From the NCBI GenBank assembly GCA_964369415.1, contig CAYJFP010000001.1, positions 135,800 through 199,799 on the forward strand: DNA of 64,000 nt, in the 5' to 3' direction. A model generated the notes under the pieces. The model was not told the DNA's origin. It saw nothing but the letters and a program-made list of their open reading frames with translations, and did not search any database. The translations under genes and the position numbers were made by a program. This stretch comes from SIG603 sp964369415 (lineage in GTDB: Bacteria > Bacillota > Clostridia > Oscillospirales > Acutalibacteraceae). Shown here one piece after another: positions 52,371 to 62,164 of this stretch (position 1 is its first letter; every line of letters starts with the position of its first letter).

Positions 52371-55300
52371 TTATTTGTTTTTGCTATTTAGAATTTTAAC
52401 TCTTCTCATTAACACCACAACCGCCGCAAGTGATAAAGTCATCACGCCAACAATCAAAATAGGATTTGAATAGTCACCTGTTTGTGGGCCACTTGGTGCA
52501 GTAGTCGGTGTCGGTGTTGCAGTTGGTGCACCCTCTGGAACACTTACCACTGTACTTCCTACTGGCACTGTTGGTGCACCGTTTAGAGTTATCACTAGGT
52601 CGTAATTGCCTGCTGGAAGAGTTTTCAAGAACTCTTTGTACAGTGTAACGACTATGCTTCCTCTTTCTGCCTTACCTATAACAGTACTGCTGCCTTGTGG
52701 GTAGCCCATTAATTCGTATGTGTCGTTATCAATCTTTTTGAGTGTAAGCTCTACACCGTTAAAGTAAATTTTTGCTAATTCGTCAAAGTTTCCGTCGAAC
52801 GATGCCACATAATCTACAATTTCATCAAAGCTTAACGCCTTGACTGAATCGACCGTGAGTTTGTAGCTTGCGGTAGCCATGTCGTAGGTCAAATCCTTTG
52901 TCGCAGTCGCTATAATATTTGTCGTACCCGCAGAAACTACCATGACTTCGCCTGTTTTAGGGTCAACTTTTGCCACGTCTTCGTTGGTGCTTGTGTATGT
53001 GACTTCGGTTTTAACGCCTGTTAGTGTATTTGTGAATTTGCCCTCGTTTGCTACCTTTTTAACTTCGCTTTGAGAGAAGCTTAAAGTTTGAGGGAGCAGT
53101 GCAGTTTTTGTCCACTGAGCGTAGAAAGTGGTGTCTTTTGTAAGCTTTGTAGCCGTGGTGATTTCTGTACCGCCTGTCATTTCTGTGAACCAACCCTCAA
53201 AAGTATAGCCCGACATCATAGGATTTTGGCTAGGCATTACCACTGTGTCGTCCACTTTTGCATAAATTTTTATATCTGTAGTGCTTCCGCTTATATTACC
53301 GCCGTTTAGGTTAAAGGTAGCTGTGAATAAATCTTTGTAAATGCCTGTTACCATTACGTCTTCGCTTGGCATTGTAAAGCTGTTATTTGTAACCGTTACA
53401 GTATTTGGTGTAACCGACCAGCTAGAAAAAACTTTGCCCTCTACTGTATTTGGAGTAAGATTTACAGTGTTTCCTACAAAGGCTATGCCCTTATAATTGC
53501 TTACGCTTCCATCTGTAACTGTTACGACATATGCTTCTTTTAAGCTAGGATATGAAGTAGTGGTTTCTTGTAGCCAGAAATAAAGTCCGCTTATTGTACC
53601 TCTATTCTCGATAACCCAGTCGTTTAATAAGTTTGTGAAATCTTGCGACTGCATTTCTATAGTAGTTTTCGCTGTGGCTTCGCCGTCGCCTCTGTCTAGG
53701 CCTATGCCGTCTATGCCATCGTTAATTCCACTTATTTCCTTTAAGAAATATGTGCTTTGCACTGTGCCATAACTATTACACCCTACAACACCGCCGACCG
53801 TATCCTCTCCGCTGACATCGCCTGTATTATAGCTGTTTTGCACTGTGCCATAACTATTATACCCTACAACACCGCCGACATGACCGTTTCCGCTGACACC
53901 GCCTGTATTATAGCTATTCTGCACTAGGGTGCCGGCGATATTAAATCCTACAACACCGCCGACATAGTCTGTTCCGCTGACATCGCCTGTATTATAGCAG
54001 TTCTGCACTGTGTCACGATTATTTCCTGCAACACCGCCGACATGCCCAATTCCGCTGACATCGCCTGTATTATAGCTGTTTTGCACTGTGCCATCATTGC
54101 CACCTACAACACCGCCGACACTGTCCTCTCCGCTGACATCGCCTGTATTATAGCTGTTCTGCACTGTGTCACGATTATTTCCTGCAACACCGCCGACATG
54201 CCCAATTCCGNNNNNNNNNNNNNNNNNNNNNNNNNNNNNNNNNNNNNNNNNNNNNNNNNNNNNNNNNNNNNNNNNNNNNNNNNNNNNNNNNNNNNNNNNN
54301 NNNNNNNNNNGTTCTGCACTGTGTCACGATTATTTCCTGCAACACCGCCGACATGCCCAATTCCGCTGACATCGCCTGTATTATAGCTGTTTTGCACTGT
54401 GCCATCATTGCCACCTACAACACCGCCGACCGTATCCTCTCCGCTGACATCGCCTGTATTATAGCTGTTTTGCACTGTGCCATCATTATTGCCACCTACA
54501 ACACCGCCAACAGCAACGACTCCGCTGACATTACCTGTATTATAGCTGTCTTGCACTGTGCCATCATTGTCGCCTACGACACCGCCGACATACCATACTC
54601 CTGTTATGTGCGACTGTACCACGCCGACATTTTTTATCACACTAGTGTTTTTTGTGCGTCCAAATAAACCTTTAAAATGCTCTGCGCTGTTTATGTATAC
54701 ATTGCTTACTTCGTGGTTTTGTCCGTCAAATATGCCCGCAAATTTTCTGTCTATTATAGTGCCTGCTACTAAATCATCTTCAAAATAACCGATAGCCGGC
54801 CAGCTGTTTGCTTCATTTACGTTTACGAGCTTGCCTGTAACAGGGTCTACTGCTCCGTTGTAGTTTGTTACGCCCGCATCCATTAGGTTGATGTTATCGG
54901 TTAATTTCACGGTTTTGCCCGCAAAATCGTCCGCACCACTGTTTACTTGTTCGGCAAGCCACGCAAGACCTTTTGCCGTGTGGATTTCTACATCGCCGTT
55001 ACTGTCTATGGTGTAGTCGTGCGTATTTGGGTCACTGCCCTGTACTGCACTATTTGCTACGCTTTCCCAAGTGACAAGTAGTTCGCCAAACACTGGGTAG
55101 TCATTTTCTTTTGTTTCCCACAATTTAAGGTTAGCGTTTTTATTATTGATAACCCAGTCGTTAAGCTGTTGTGTAAATTCAGGTGCTTGCATTTGAGCAG
55201 TAGTTTTCGCTGTGGCTTCACCGCCGCCTTCGCCTATGCCACTTGAGGCACTACCTTCTTTGAAATATGTGCTTTGCACTCCGCTGCCATCGTTCCTCCC

Positions 55301-57517
55301 TACAACACCGCCGACATAGTCTGTTCCGCTAACATCTCCTGTGTTATAGCTGTTTTGTACACTGCTGCCATCTCCTACAACACCGCCGACATAGTCTGTT
55401 CCACTAATCACACCTGTGTTATAACAGTTTTCTAATGTTACATAGCTACGTCCCGAAATTCCACCGACATTGCTATTTCCGCTTACATCTCCTGTGTTAT
55501 AACAGTTTTTCACTGCCTCATCAGCAGATTCGGAAGTTCCAATAACTCCGCCAACCATTCTATTTTTTGCGCTGACCGTGCCTGTATTATAGCAGTCTTG
55601 TACCGTGCCACCGTTAGCTCCCACAACACCGCCAACATAATCCCCTGCTCTTACAATGCCTGTATTATAGCAGTTTTGTACTGTACCACTGATCGCCCCT
55701 GCGACACCGCCGACAGTATCATTTCCTGTGATATGTGAATTCACCACGCCGACATCTTTTATCACACTGCTGCCTTTTGTACTTCCAAAAAAACCTTTGT
55801 AACCATTCTCACTTTTTATGTATACATTGCTTACTTCGTAGTTTTGTCCGTCAAATATGCCCGCAAATTTTCTGTCTATTATAGTGCCTGCTACTAAATC
55901 ATCTTCAAAATAACCGATAGCCGGCCAGCTGTTTGCTTCATTTACGTTTACGAGCTTGCCTGTAACAGGGTCTACTGCTCCGTTGTAGTTTGTTACGCCC
56001 GCATCCATTAGGTTGATGTTATCGGTTAATTTCACGGTTTTGCCCGCAAAATCGTCCGCACCACTGTTTACTTGTTCGGCAAGCCACGCAAGACCTTTTG
56101 CCGTGTGGATTTCTACATCGCCGTTACTGTCTATGGTGTAGTCGTGCGTATTTGGGTCACTGCCCTCTACCGCGCTACTTGCTACGCTGTTCCAAGTGAC
56201 ATGTAGTTCGCCAAACACTGGGTAGTCGCTTGCCTGTGATACCCACAATTTAAGGTTAGATATTTTACTATTTATAACCCAGTCGTTAAGCTGTTGTGTA
56301 AATTCAGGTGACTGCATGTCGTCAGTAGTTTTCGCCATGGCTTCGCCGCCGCCTTCGCCTATGCCACTTGAGGCACTACCTCTTTTGAAATATGTGCTTT
56401 GCACGGTGCCAACGCTATTATCTCCTACAACACCGCCGACATATCTGTTTCCGCTGACATCGCCTGTATTATAGCTGTTTTGCACTGTGCTATAATTTCT
56501 TCCTACAGCACCGCCAACATGATCATTTCCGCTGACATCGCCTGTATTATAGCTGTTCTGTACTGTGGCGTCCTCGTTATTATATCCTACAACACCGCCA
56601 ACATGCTCATTTCCGCTGACATCGCCTGTATTATAGCTGTTCTGTACTGTGGCGTCCTTGTTATTATGTCCTACAACACCGCCAACACTGTCATTTCCGC
56701 TGACAGCACCTGTATTGTAGCAGTTTTGTACTGTGTTATAGCTTTCTCCAGCGACACCGCCGACACCACTACTTCCGCTGACTATACCTGTGTTATAGCT
56801 ATTTTGCACTGTGCCTGTGCTTGCACTACCTCCAATAACACCGCCGACATAGCCGTTTCCGCTGACTGCACCTGTATTATAGCTGTCTTGCACTGTGGTA
56901 CGATTAAATCCTACGACACCGCCGACAAAATTAGCTCCTGTGATGTGCGAACTCACCACACCAACATTTTTTATCACACTGCCGCCTTTTGTACGTCCAA
57001 ATAAACCTTTGTGATTATTTGCGCTGTTTATGTACACATTGCTTACTACATAGTTCTGTCCGTCAAATGTACCTGCAAAACCTCTGTCTATGCTAATGCC
57101 TGTGGCTGAATCTGAAGGAAATATAAAATATCCAATCGCCGGCCAGCTGTTTGTTTCGTTTACGTTTACGAGCTCGCCTGTGTCGGCGTCTACATCGCCG
57201 TTGTATCCTGTCACGCCCGCATCCATTAGGTTGATGTTAGTGGTTAATTTCACGGTTTTGCCCGCAAAATCGTTCGCACCGCTGTTTACCTGTTCGGCAA
57301 GCCACGCAAGACCTTTTGCCGTGTTTATTTCGACAACTGTGGTGTCCGCACTTACGGTGTAGTCCACCGAGTGCTTTGCCGCTGCCGCTACCTCATCCCA
57401 AGTGCTGTAACTTTCAGATGCCGAACCTGCGCTTACCGAAAGTGAGACCGGTACTAGCCCTATAATAAGCACAAGACTTAAGACTAGCGAGAGTAATTTT
57501 TTTCCTTGTTTTTTCAT
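52371..57517 (-). CDS. Giant GLUG-repeat, sortase-anchored surface protein (interrupted by assembly gap)
   Basis: One gene, split only by the N run at 54211-54310. Removing the N and one copy of the 55-base duplicate (155 bases) joins both parts in frame, giving about 1,663 residues. A signal peptide (about 1-33) is followed by three large units. Each has a conserved segment (TAKGLAWLAEQVNSG, then FAGKTVKLT and FDGQN) and a run of about 24-residue GLUG repeats (VQNSYNTGDVSG, VGGVVG). The C-terminal part has a Listeria-Bacteroides InlB-type repeat (YTFEGWFTE...FYAQW), a Big-2 Ig-like domain, a further beta domain, a TPTPTTAPS linker, and GPQTGDYS with hydrophobic helix and basic tail for sortase anchoring. 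Start at 57517 behind GGAGGG. Probably an adhesin. Confidence 0.88.
54211..54310. other. Assembly gap (100 N) with 55-base identical flanks, inside GLUG repeats
   Basis: Positions 54156-54210 and 54311-54365 are identical. Joining at this overlap restores one reading frame, showing the gap to be an unmerged contig overlap, although some repeat units may also have collapsed. Confidence 0.9.
54690..55041 (-). repeat. Internal 352-base direct repeat of the GLUG gene, copy 1
   Basis: Practically identical to 55815-56166; I see one difference (His versus Tyr in FDGQN-x-EVSNV). The offset of 1,125 bases equals 375 codons, so the duplication is in frame. Confidence 0.85.
55815..56166 (-). repeat. 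Internal 352-base direct repeat of the GLUG gene, copy 2
   Basis: Second copy of the repeat at 54690-55041. A third, diverged version of the same protein segment lies at about 57030-57350. Confidence 0.85.
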
Positions 57518-57899
57518 GAATTTTCCCTCCATCAAACTATTTATTATCAAATAATTTTAAAACATTCTAATTAGATTTATTCTATCTTATTTTATGGTAA
57601 TAGTCAACTAATTTATTGTATAAATCCGAATAAAAACTATTACTACATAACTTCTTTTACTAAAGCGTGAGTATTTTTATAATAACGATTATTTTTATTA
57701 TTTATTTGTACAATTCACTTATTATTAACAGATAATATTTAAAATATATGTATATTTATTGTATTAAAAATTGTATATTAAGCTTACAGGTAGTAAAACC
57801 AGTTTAGTAATGTGGAAAATATTTCTCTTAATTACCCGAAATTAATTAACAGAAACATAGGCAAGCCAATACCGTATGACGGTGGAATGGAGGAATACT
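57518..57899. other. Divergent intergenic region between GLUG gene and msrAB (382 bases)
   Basis: Very AT-rich. It holds the GLUG-gene promoter at 57579-57607 and, just before the msrAB ribosome site, a small ACCG-TATGA-CGGT hairpin (57871-57883). No other gene or RNA is recognised. Confidence 0.55.
57579..57607 (-). promoter_or_regulatory. Predicted promoter of the GLUG-repeat gene
   Basis: On the minus strand TTGACT (57602-57607), a 17-base spacer and TAGAAT (57579-57584), about 60 bases before the start codon. Confidence 0.6.
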
Positions 57900-59018
57900 A
57901 TGAGAAAGAAAACAGTAGTAATTTTATCAATGATAGCACTTGTATCTATAAGTGCTATATTACTGGGAATCAATTCAAATAAATCGCAGGAGGTAAAGAT
58001 GATGCCAGAAAACAACACAGTAAACGCCGATGAAGTAGACATCGACACCTTAATAGAAGAGAAGAACCTAAAAACAATCTATCTAGCCGGAGGATGTTTT
58101 TGGGGTGTTGAAGAGTACATGACTAGAATTAAGGGCGTTTACGACGCCGTTTCAGGTTATGCAAACGGAAACACCGAAAACCCAAGCTACGAAGATGTTA
58201 TCTACAATAACACGGGTCATGCCGAAACCGTTAAAGTGGCGTATAACCCCGATGAAGTAACTCTAAATGAGCTTTTGGAAAAATTTTTCAAGGTGGTAGA
58301 TCCGACCAGTCTAAACAAACAAGGAAACGACAGGGGCACACAGTATCGTTCGGGCGTATATTATGTGGATGAAAACGACAAAGAAATAATCGACGAGCAC
58401 ATTAAAGCTTTAGCTGAGAATTACTCAAAAGATATAGTAGTAGAGGTTTTACCGCTTGATAATTTCTACGAAGCAGAAGAATACCACCAAGACTACCTAC
58501 AAAAAAATGTCGGCGGTTACTGCCACATTGACCTAAGTCTTGCGACCGAGGACGAATTGATAGACGAGAGCGACTATAATCTAGTATCATTTGAAGATTT
58601 AAAGGACGAACTTTCGCCAATAGAAATTAATGTGACTCAAGCTTGTGGCACCGAGACCCCGTTTTCAAGCGAGCTTAACTCAAATTATGATTTGGGAATT
58701 TATGTGGATATCATAACAGGCGAGCCGCTATTTTTATCAACCGATAAGTACGATTCTGGAACAGGCTGGCCAAGTTTTACTAAGCCCATTTCACCCGAGG
58801 TGATAATTCAAGCCGAAACTGGATTTGGCACTTACTACGGAGCAGAGGTAAAAAGCCGTGCCGGCTCTAGCCACTTAGGGCATGTCTTTACCGATGGACC
58901 AGAGGAAGACGGCGGGCTTAGATACTGTATCAACGGCGCCTCGCTAAGATTTGTACCTTTTGAATCCATGACGGATGAGGGTTATGGATATCTAAAGCAT
59001 CTTTTAAACGAGGAATAA
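57900..59018 (+). CDS. msrAB: Membrane-anchored methionine sulfoxide reductase MsrAB
   Basis: A fusion repairing both S- and R-methionine sulfoxide. Residues 1-25 are a hydrophobic signal anchor (TVVILSMIALVSISAILLG), placing the enzyme outside the membrane. MsrA (about 58-210) has GGCFWGVEEY with the catalytic cysteine, and the conserved YHQDYL. MsrB (about 240-372) has SGTGWPSF, the histidine-containing SSHLGHVFTDGP and RYCINGASLRF with the catalytic cysteine. The start at 57900 is set by GGAGG eight bases upstream. It is a single gene, closed by a strong terminator. It may protect the Met-containing surface proteins encoded nearby. Confidence 0.94.
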   Translation: MRKKTVVILSMIALVSISAILLGINSNKSQEVKMMPENNTVNADEVDIDTLIEEKNLKTIYLAGGCFWGVEEYMTRIKGVYDAVSGYANGNTENPSYEDVIYNNTGHAETVKVAYNPDEVTLNELLEKFFKVVDPTSLNKQGNDRGTQYRSGVYYVDENDKEIIDEHIKALAENYSKDIVVEVLPLDNFYEAEEYHQDYLQKNVGGYCHIDLSLATEDELIDESDYNLVSFEDLKDELSPIEINVTQACGTETPFSSELNSNYDLGIYVDIITGEPLFLSTDKYDSGTGWPSFTKPISPEVIIQAETGFGTYYGAEVKSRAGSSHLGHVFTDGPEEDGGLRYCINGASLRFVPFESMTDEGYGYLKHLLNEE

Positions 59019-59053
59019 TTAGCTGAAAGTTCTTAACAGGAATAACACCCCTA

Positions 59054-59096
59054 AAAAGAAAGAAGAGATGTAAAAATTACATCTCTTCTTTCTTTT
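59054..59096. terminator. Bidirectional terminator after msrAB
   Basis: A 20-pair stem centred on GAGATGTAA/TTACATCTC with a three-A loop and A/T-rich ends, between the convergent msrAB and HPr-like genes. Confidence 0.85.
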
Positions 59097-59101
59097 ATAA
59101 A

Positions 59102-59329
59102 TTAGTCTATAATGAATTTTTGAAGTTTAGCTTCGGTTTCTTCGGTGCAGGCACTTATCCTAAGCTCAAGTGGCTGACTAAAATCAAGACTTAATATTCC
59201 CATAATAGACTTTGCATCTACCATATATCTTCCAGAAACTATGTCGAAATCACCATCAAGAAGCGTTACTGCAGATACAAAATTCCGAACATCATCAACG
59301 CTATCAAGTTTTATTTTAAATATCTTCAT
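59102..59329 (-). CDS. HPr-like protein without active-site histidine
   Basis: A 75-residue protein with the HPr fold pattern. It keeps the regulatory region around Ser46 (VDAKSIMGILSLD, serine at residue 41 here) but has no histidine anywhere, so it cannot receive phosphate from PEP-dependent Enzyme I at His15. This recalls Crh of Bacillus, which acts only in HPr-kinase/CcpA signalling, though the rest is more diverged. The start at 59329 follows AAAGGCGGTG. A true HPr with the opposite feature lies 84 bases upstream in the same direction. Confidence 0.8.
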   Translation of the reverse strand: MKIFKIKLDSVDDVRNFVSAVTLLDGDFDIVSGRYMVDAKSIMGILSLDFSQPLELRISACTEETEAKLQKFIID

Positions 59330-59413
59330 ACTCACACCGCCTTTAGTTTGATAAATATAATACAAATGTATGATTTTTTTATCAAAAAGATACCGATGTA
59401 TTAAAGTTCCAAT

Positions 59414-59671
59414 TTATAAATTTTCTTCAAAAAATTTATAAATTTCCTTTTCAACAAATTCTTCATCTACCCCTTCAATACAAACTCTTATGCTCTCGCC
59501 ACACTTAATACCCAGTGTCATTACAGACATCAGCCTTGTAACATCAGTCTTTTTCCCGTTTTTTTCAATACAGACTAAACTTTCATAATTTTTCACTTGC
59601 TTTGCAAGTAAACCTGCAGGTCTAATATGCATTCCTTGTTCATGTTTAATTACAAAATCAAAACTTTTCAT
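59414..59671 (-). CDS. HPr-type phosphocarrier with His15 but no Ser46
   Basis: An 85-residue HPr. The active-site motif GMHIRPAG puts histidine exactly at residue 15 and arginine at 17, so phosphotransfer from Enzyme I is expected. The regulatory site is altered: the usual KSIMGVMSLG is TRLMSVMTLG, and residue 46 is arginine instead of serine. It should therefore not be a substrate of HPr kinase at that site. Start behind AAGGAG. It has its own predicted promoter and is followed by the His-less HPr-like gene. Confidence 0.85.
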   Translation of the reverse strand: MKSFDFVIKHEQGMHIRPAGLLAKQVKNYESLVCIEKNGKKTDVTRLMSVMTLGIKCGESIRVCIEGVDEEFVEKEIYKFFEENL

Positions 59672-59744
59672 AAAGCATTCTCCTTAAAACACCTAAAACA
59701 AAAAGCCAAAACCATACTAAAAAACGTATTTTTTCTTTTTATAT

Positions 59745-59774
59745 ATTATATCACAAAAAAGCATCAAATGTAAA
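59745..59774 (-). promoter_or_regulatory. Predicted promoter of the HPr pair
   Basis: On the minus strand TTTACA (59769-59774), an 18-base spacer and TATAAT (59745-59750) with an extended -10 TGA. Confidence 0.55.
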
Positions 59775-59799
59775 TATTTAATTCTTTATAAAAATAACA

Positions 59800-59828
59800 T
59801 TGACATAAATAATGAAAGAGTATATAAT
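59800..59828 (+). promoter_or_regulatory. Predicted sigma-A promoter of the zinc-uptake operon
   Basis: Perfect TTGACA (59800-59805) and TATAAT (59823-59828) with a 17-base spacer, 57 bases before the Fur-family gene. Confidence 0.8.
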
Positions 59829-59885
59829 CAAATTCGATATTCATTCGCAAATTCATTTCACTAATTTATTAAAGGAGAAATATAT

Positions 59886-60290
59886 ATGGCACAGTATTCT
59901 ACTGATCAAAGAAAAACTCTTAGAATGTTTTTTATGGAAAATAACCACGAAACCTTCTCGGCAAAACAAATCGAAGAAAAACTTAAAAACAGTAATATCA
60001 GTATAAGTGCAATTTATAGAAATCTGGCTTTAATGGAAAAAGACGGCGAATTATGCCGTATTGCAGGTCAAAATAGCCGAGAAACTTTATATCAATTCAA
60101 TCATACAGAGAGCTGTTCAGGTGCTCTTCATTTAGTGTGTGATAAATGCAGTATTACTAAGCACTTAAATAAATATGTTTCAGAACTGATAAGTAATATG
60201 GCTCTTGACAATTTCGGATTTAAAGTGAATAATCAGAAGACCATTATTTACGGTCTATGTGAAAATTGTTCGCAAATTCAAAACAAATAA
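59886..60290 (+). CDS. Fur-family regulator (probably Zur)
   Basis: A 134-residue metal-responsive repressor. The N-terminal winged helix (QRKTLRMFFMENNHETFSAKQIEEKL, then SISAIYRNLALMEKDGEL) is followed by a dimerisation/metal domain with HLVCDKC (about residues 80-86) and CENC near the C-terminus, the structural Zn site. The family contains Fur, Zur and PerR. Lying first in an operon with a ZnuA-like binding protein, ATPase and permease, it is most likely the zinc regulator and autoregulated. AAAGGAG lies before the ATG. Confidence 0.88.
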   Translation: MAQYSTDQRKTLRMFFMENNHETFSAKQIEEKLKNSNISISAIYRNLALMEKDGELCRIAGQNSRETLYQFNHTESCSGALHLVCDKCSITKHLNKYVSELISNMALDNFGFKVNNQKTIIYGLCENCSQIQNK

Positions 60291-60311
60291 ATAAATTCAC
60301 AGGAGAAAAAC

Positions 60312-61466
60312 ATGAAAAAACATTTTAAAGTTAAAATTTTGGCGGCATTGTCCTTATCTGCATCTATAATGCTAAGCGCGTGCACTTCACAGCCTTCGAG
60401 CTCGTCCAGTCAAGCTGTTTCATCTGAGGAAATCTCAAACAGTCAATCTAGTGAGAGTGATTCATCAAATGGTGAAAAACTTCAAATAGTTGTCAGCACT
60501 TTTCCTATCTACGACTGGATGAGTAATATTATCGGAGATAATTCCAATATAGAACTTTCATTTATCACTAATGATGGTGTGGATTTGCACAGCTTTCAGC
60601 CAACAACCGAAGATATCGCAAATATTATGAACGCCGACATGTTTGTTCATATCGGAGGCGAGTCTGATGCATGGGTAGAGGAAGTTGTTTCGCAGTCTCA
60701 AAACAGCGATATGCAAGTGGTAAACCTCATGGAGGAAATTCCAGATAGACTAAAAGAGGAAGAAGTCGTATCAGGCATGCAGGAGCACGACCANNNNNNN
60801 NNNNNNNNNNNNNNNNNNNNNNNNNNNNNNNNNNNNNNNNNNNNNNNNNNNNNNNNNNNNNNNNNNNNNNNNNNNNNNNNNNNNNNNNNNNNNGAAACCC
60901 ATGACGATGGCGGCCACACACACGAGGGTGTTTATGACGAGCACATCTGGCTCTCTCTTTCAAACGCTATCGAATTAGTGGATATTCTTGACGGATATTT
61001 ATCCGAGTTAGATCCAGAAAACGAAGCTAAGTATGAAGAAAATTCAGAAAACTATATTGCTAAGTTAGATGCTTTGGATGACAGATACGAAAACGAGCTT
61101 AGCGGAGTTTCAAAAGATACAATTCTAGTTGCCGACAGATTTCCGTTTAGATATTTAGTCGATGATTATGACATTAACTATTATGCAGCTTTTCCAGGTT
61201 GTTCCGCCGAGACTGAGGCTAGTTTTGAGACAGTGGCTTTTCTCTCAGAAAAAGTTGACGAGCTTGACTTTAGTAGCATAATTATTATAGACGATGCCAG
61301 CGAAGACTTGGCAAGAACCATCATAGACAACAGCCAAAAGAAAGCGTCTGATATTTTAGTTTTAGATTCGATGCAAACCGTCACCGGCGATGAATCCGAG
61401 GGTGGCACGACTTATTTAAGCATTATGGAAAATAACCTTTCAGTGCTTGTGACAGCACTGAGCTGA
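60312..61466 (+). CDS. znuA: Zinc ABC transporter substrate-binding lipoprotein (ZnuA-like)
   Basis: A cluster A-I metal-binding lipoprotein. The signal ends at lipobox LSAC-T (cysteine about residue 24), followed by a Ser-rich spacer. The fold is marked by IVVSTFPIYDWMSNIIGD, VDLHSFQPTTEDI (metal histidine), DEHIWLSLSNA (second histidine after the loop), and the later ILVADRFPFRYLVDDYDINYYAAFPG, where other family members have a histidine before the RFPF element (AHxAF type) and this one has Asp-Arg. The region between EHD and ETHDDGGHTHEG is the His/Asp-rich loop typical of zinc transporters; it holds an assembly gap. Next gene starts 11 bases on. Confidence 0.9.
   Translation: MKKHFKVKILAALSLSASIMLSACTSQPSSSSSQAVSSEEISNSQSSESDSSNGEKLQIVVSTFPIYDWMSNIIGDNSNIELSFITNDGVDLHSFQPTTEDIANIMNADMFVHIGGESDAWVEEVVSQSQNSDMQVVNLMEEIPDRLKEEEVVSGMQEHDXXXXXXXXXXXXXXXXXXXXXXXXXXXXXXXXXXETHDDGGHTHEGVYDEHIWLSLSNAIELVDILDGYLSELDPENEAKYEENSENYIAKLDALDDRYENELSGVSKDTILVADRFPFRYLVDDYDINYYAAFPGCSAETEASFETVAFLSEKVDELDFSSIIIIDDASEDLARTIIDNSQKKASDILVLDSMQTVTGDESEGGTTYLSIMENNLSVLVTALS
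60794..60893. other. Assembly gap (100 N) in the His-rich loop of znuA
   Basis: The frame is consistent across the gap. The flanks encode EHD and ETHDDGGHTH, so the missing part is probably His/Asp/Glu-rich repeats. Unlike two other gaps, the flanks share no long identity. Confidence 0.85.
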
Positions 61467-61477
61467 TTGGAGATTAA

Positions 61478-62164
61478 ATGAAACAACTTATCTGTAGCGA
61501 TTTAGCGATAGGCTATGAAGGCAACATAGTTCAAGATAAAATAAATTTTTCTGTAAATAAGGGCGATTACATTTGTGTTGTCGGCAAAAACGGAGCAGGT
61601 AAAAGCACTTTAATGAAGACAGTACTGGGCCTTTTGCCGACTATTTCAGGAAAAACCGAGATGTCAAAAGAACTTATAGAAGGCGGAATCGGGTATTTGC
61701 CACAACAGACGCAGATTCAAAAGGATTTTCCGGCTTCCGTGTGGGAAGTAGTACTTTCCGGCGCTGTAAAAAAGCAAGGACTACGCTTGTTTTATAGCAG
61801 AGAACAAAAAGAAACGGCGCTTAACATCCTTGAAAAAATCGGCATATCTGATTTAAAGAAGAAAAGCTACAGTAAACTTTCGGGTGGTCAACAGCAGAAA
61901 ACACTTTTGGCAAGGGCACTTTGTGCTACTGGAGAAATATTGCTATTAGACGAGCCTGTTTCGGGACTTGACCCTAAGTCGACCGAGGAGATGTACGAGC
62001 TTATAAAAAAGCTAAATAAAGAGGGCACGACTGTCATAATGATAACTCACGATGTTGAAAATTCGGTTAATTATGCGGACTACGTTTTGTCTATCGACGA
62101 GACGGTAAAATACATGGAAAAGGACGAGTTTGTTAAAACTTTAGCAGGTGATAAGAGTGAATGA
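61478..62164 (+). CDS. znuC: Zinc ABC transporter ATP-binding protein
   Basis: A 228-residue ATPase of the metal type. Walker A is GKNGAGKST, the Q loop GYLPQQTQ, signature LSGGQQQKTLLARAL, Walker B EILLLDEPVSGLD and switch histidine in MITHD. It energises uptake by ZnuA and ZnuB. Its end overlaps the permease gene, showing tight coupling. Confidence 0.94.
   Translation: MKQLICSDLAIGYEGNIVQDKINFSVNKGDYICVVGKNGAGKSTLMKTVLGLLPTISGKTEMSKELIEGGIGYLPQQTQIQKDFPASVWEVVLSGAVKKQGLRLFYSREQKETALNILEKIGISDLKKKSYSKLSGGQQQKTLLARALCATGEILLLDEPVSGLDPKSTEEMYELIKKLNKEGTTVIMITHDVENSVNYADYVLSIDETVKYMEKDEFVKTLAGDKSE

Noticed and set aside
52371..54164. A separate second GLUG-repeat gene downstream of 54104-57517
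   Set aside because: The apparent frame change arises only from the 100 N plus a 55-base duplicate; removing 155 bases joins both parts in one frame.
56399..57004. A 201-codon rightward frame rich in IACIIAVLHC repeats
   Set aside because: It is the antisense shadow of the GLUG repeats; periodic coding sequence leaves long open frames on the other strand.
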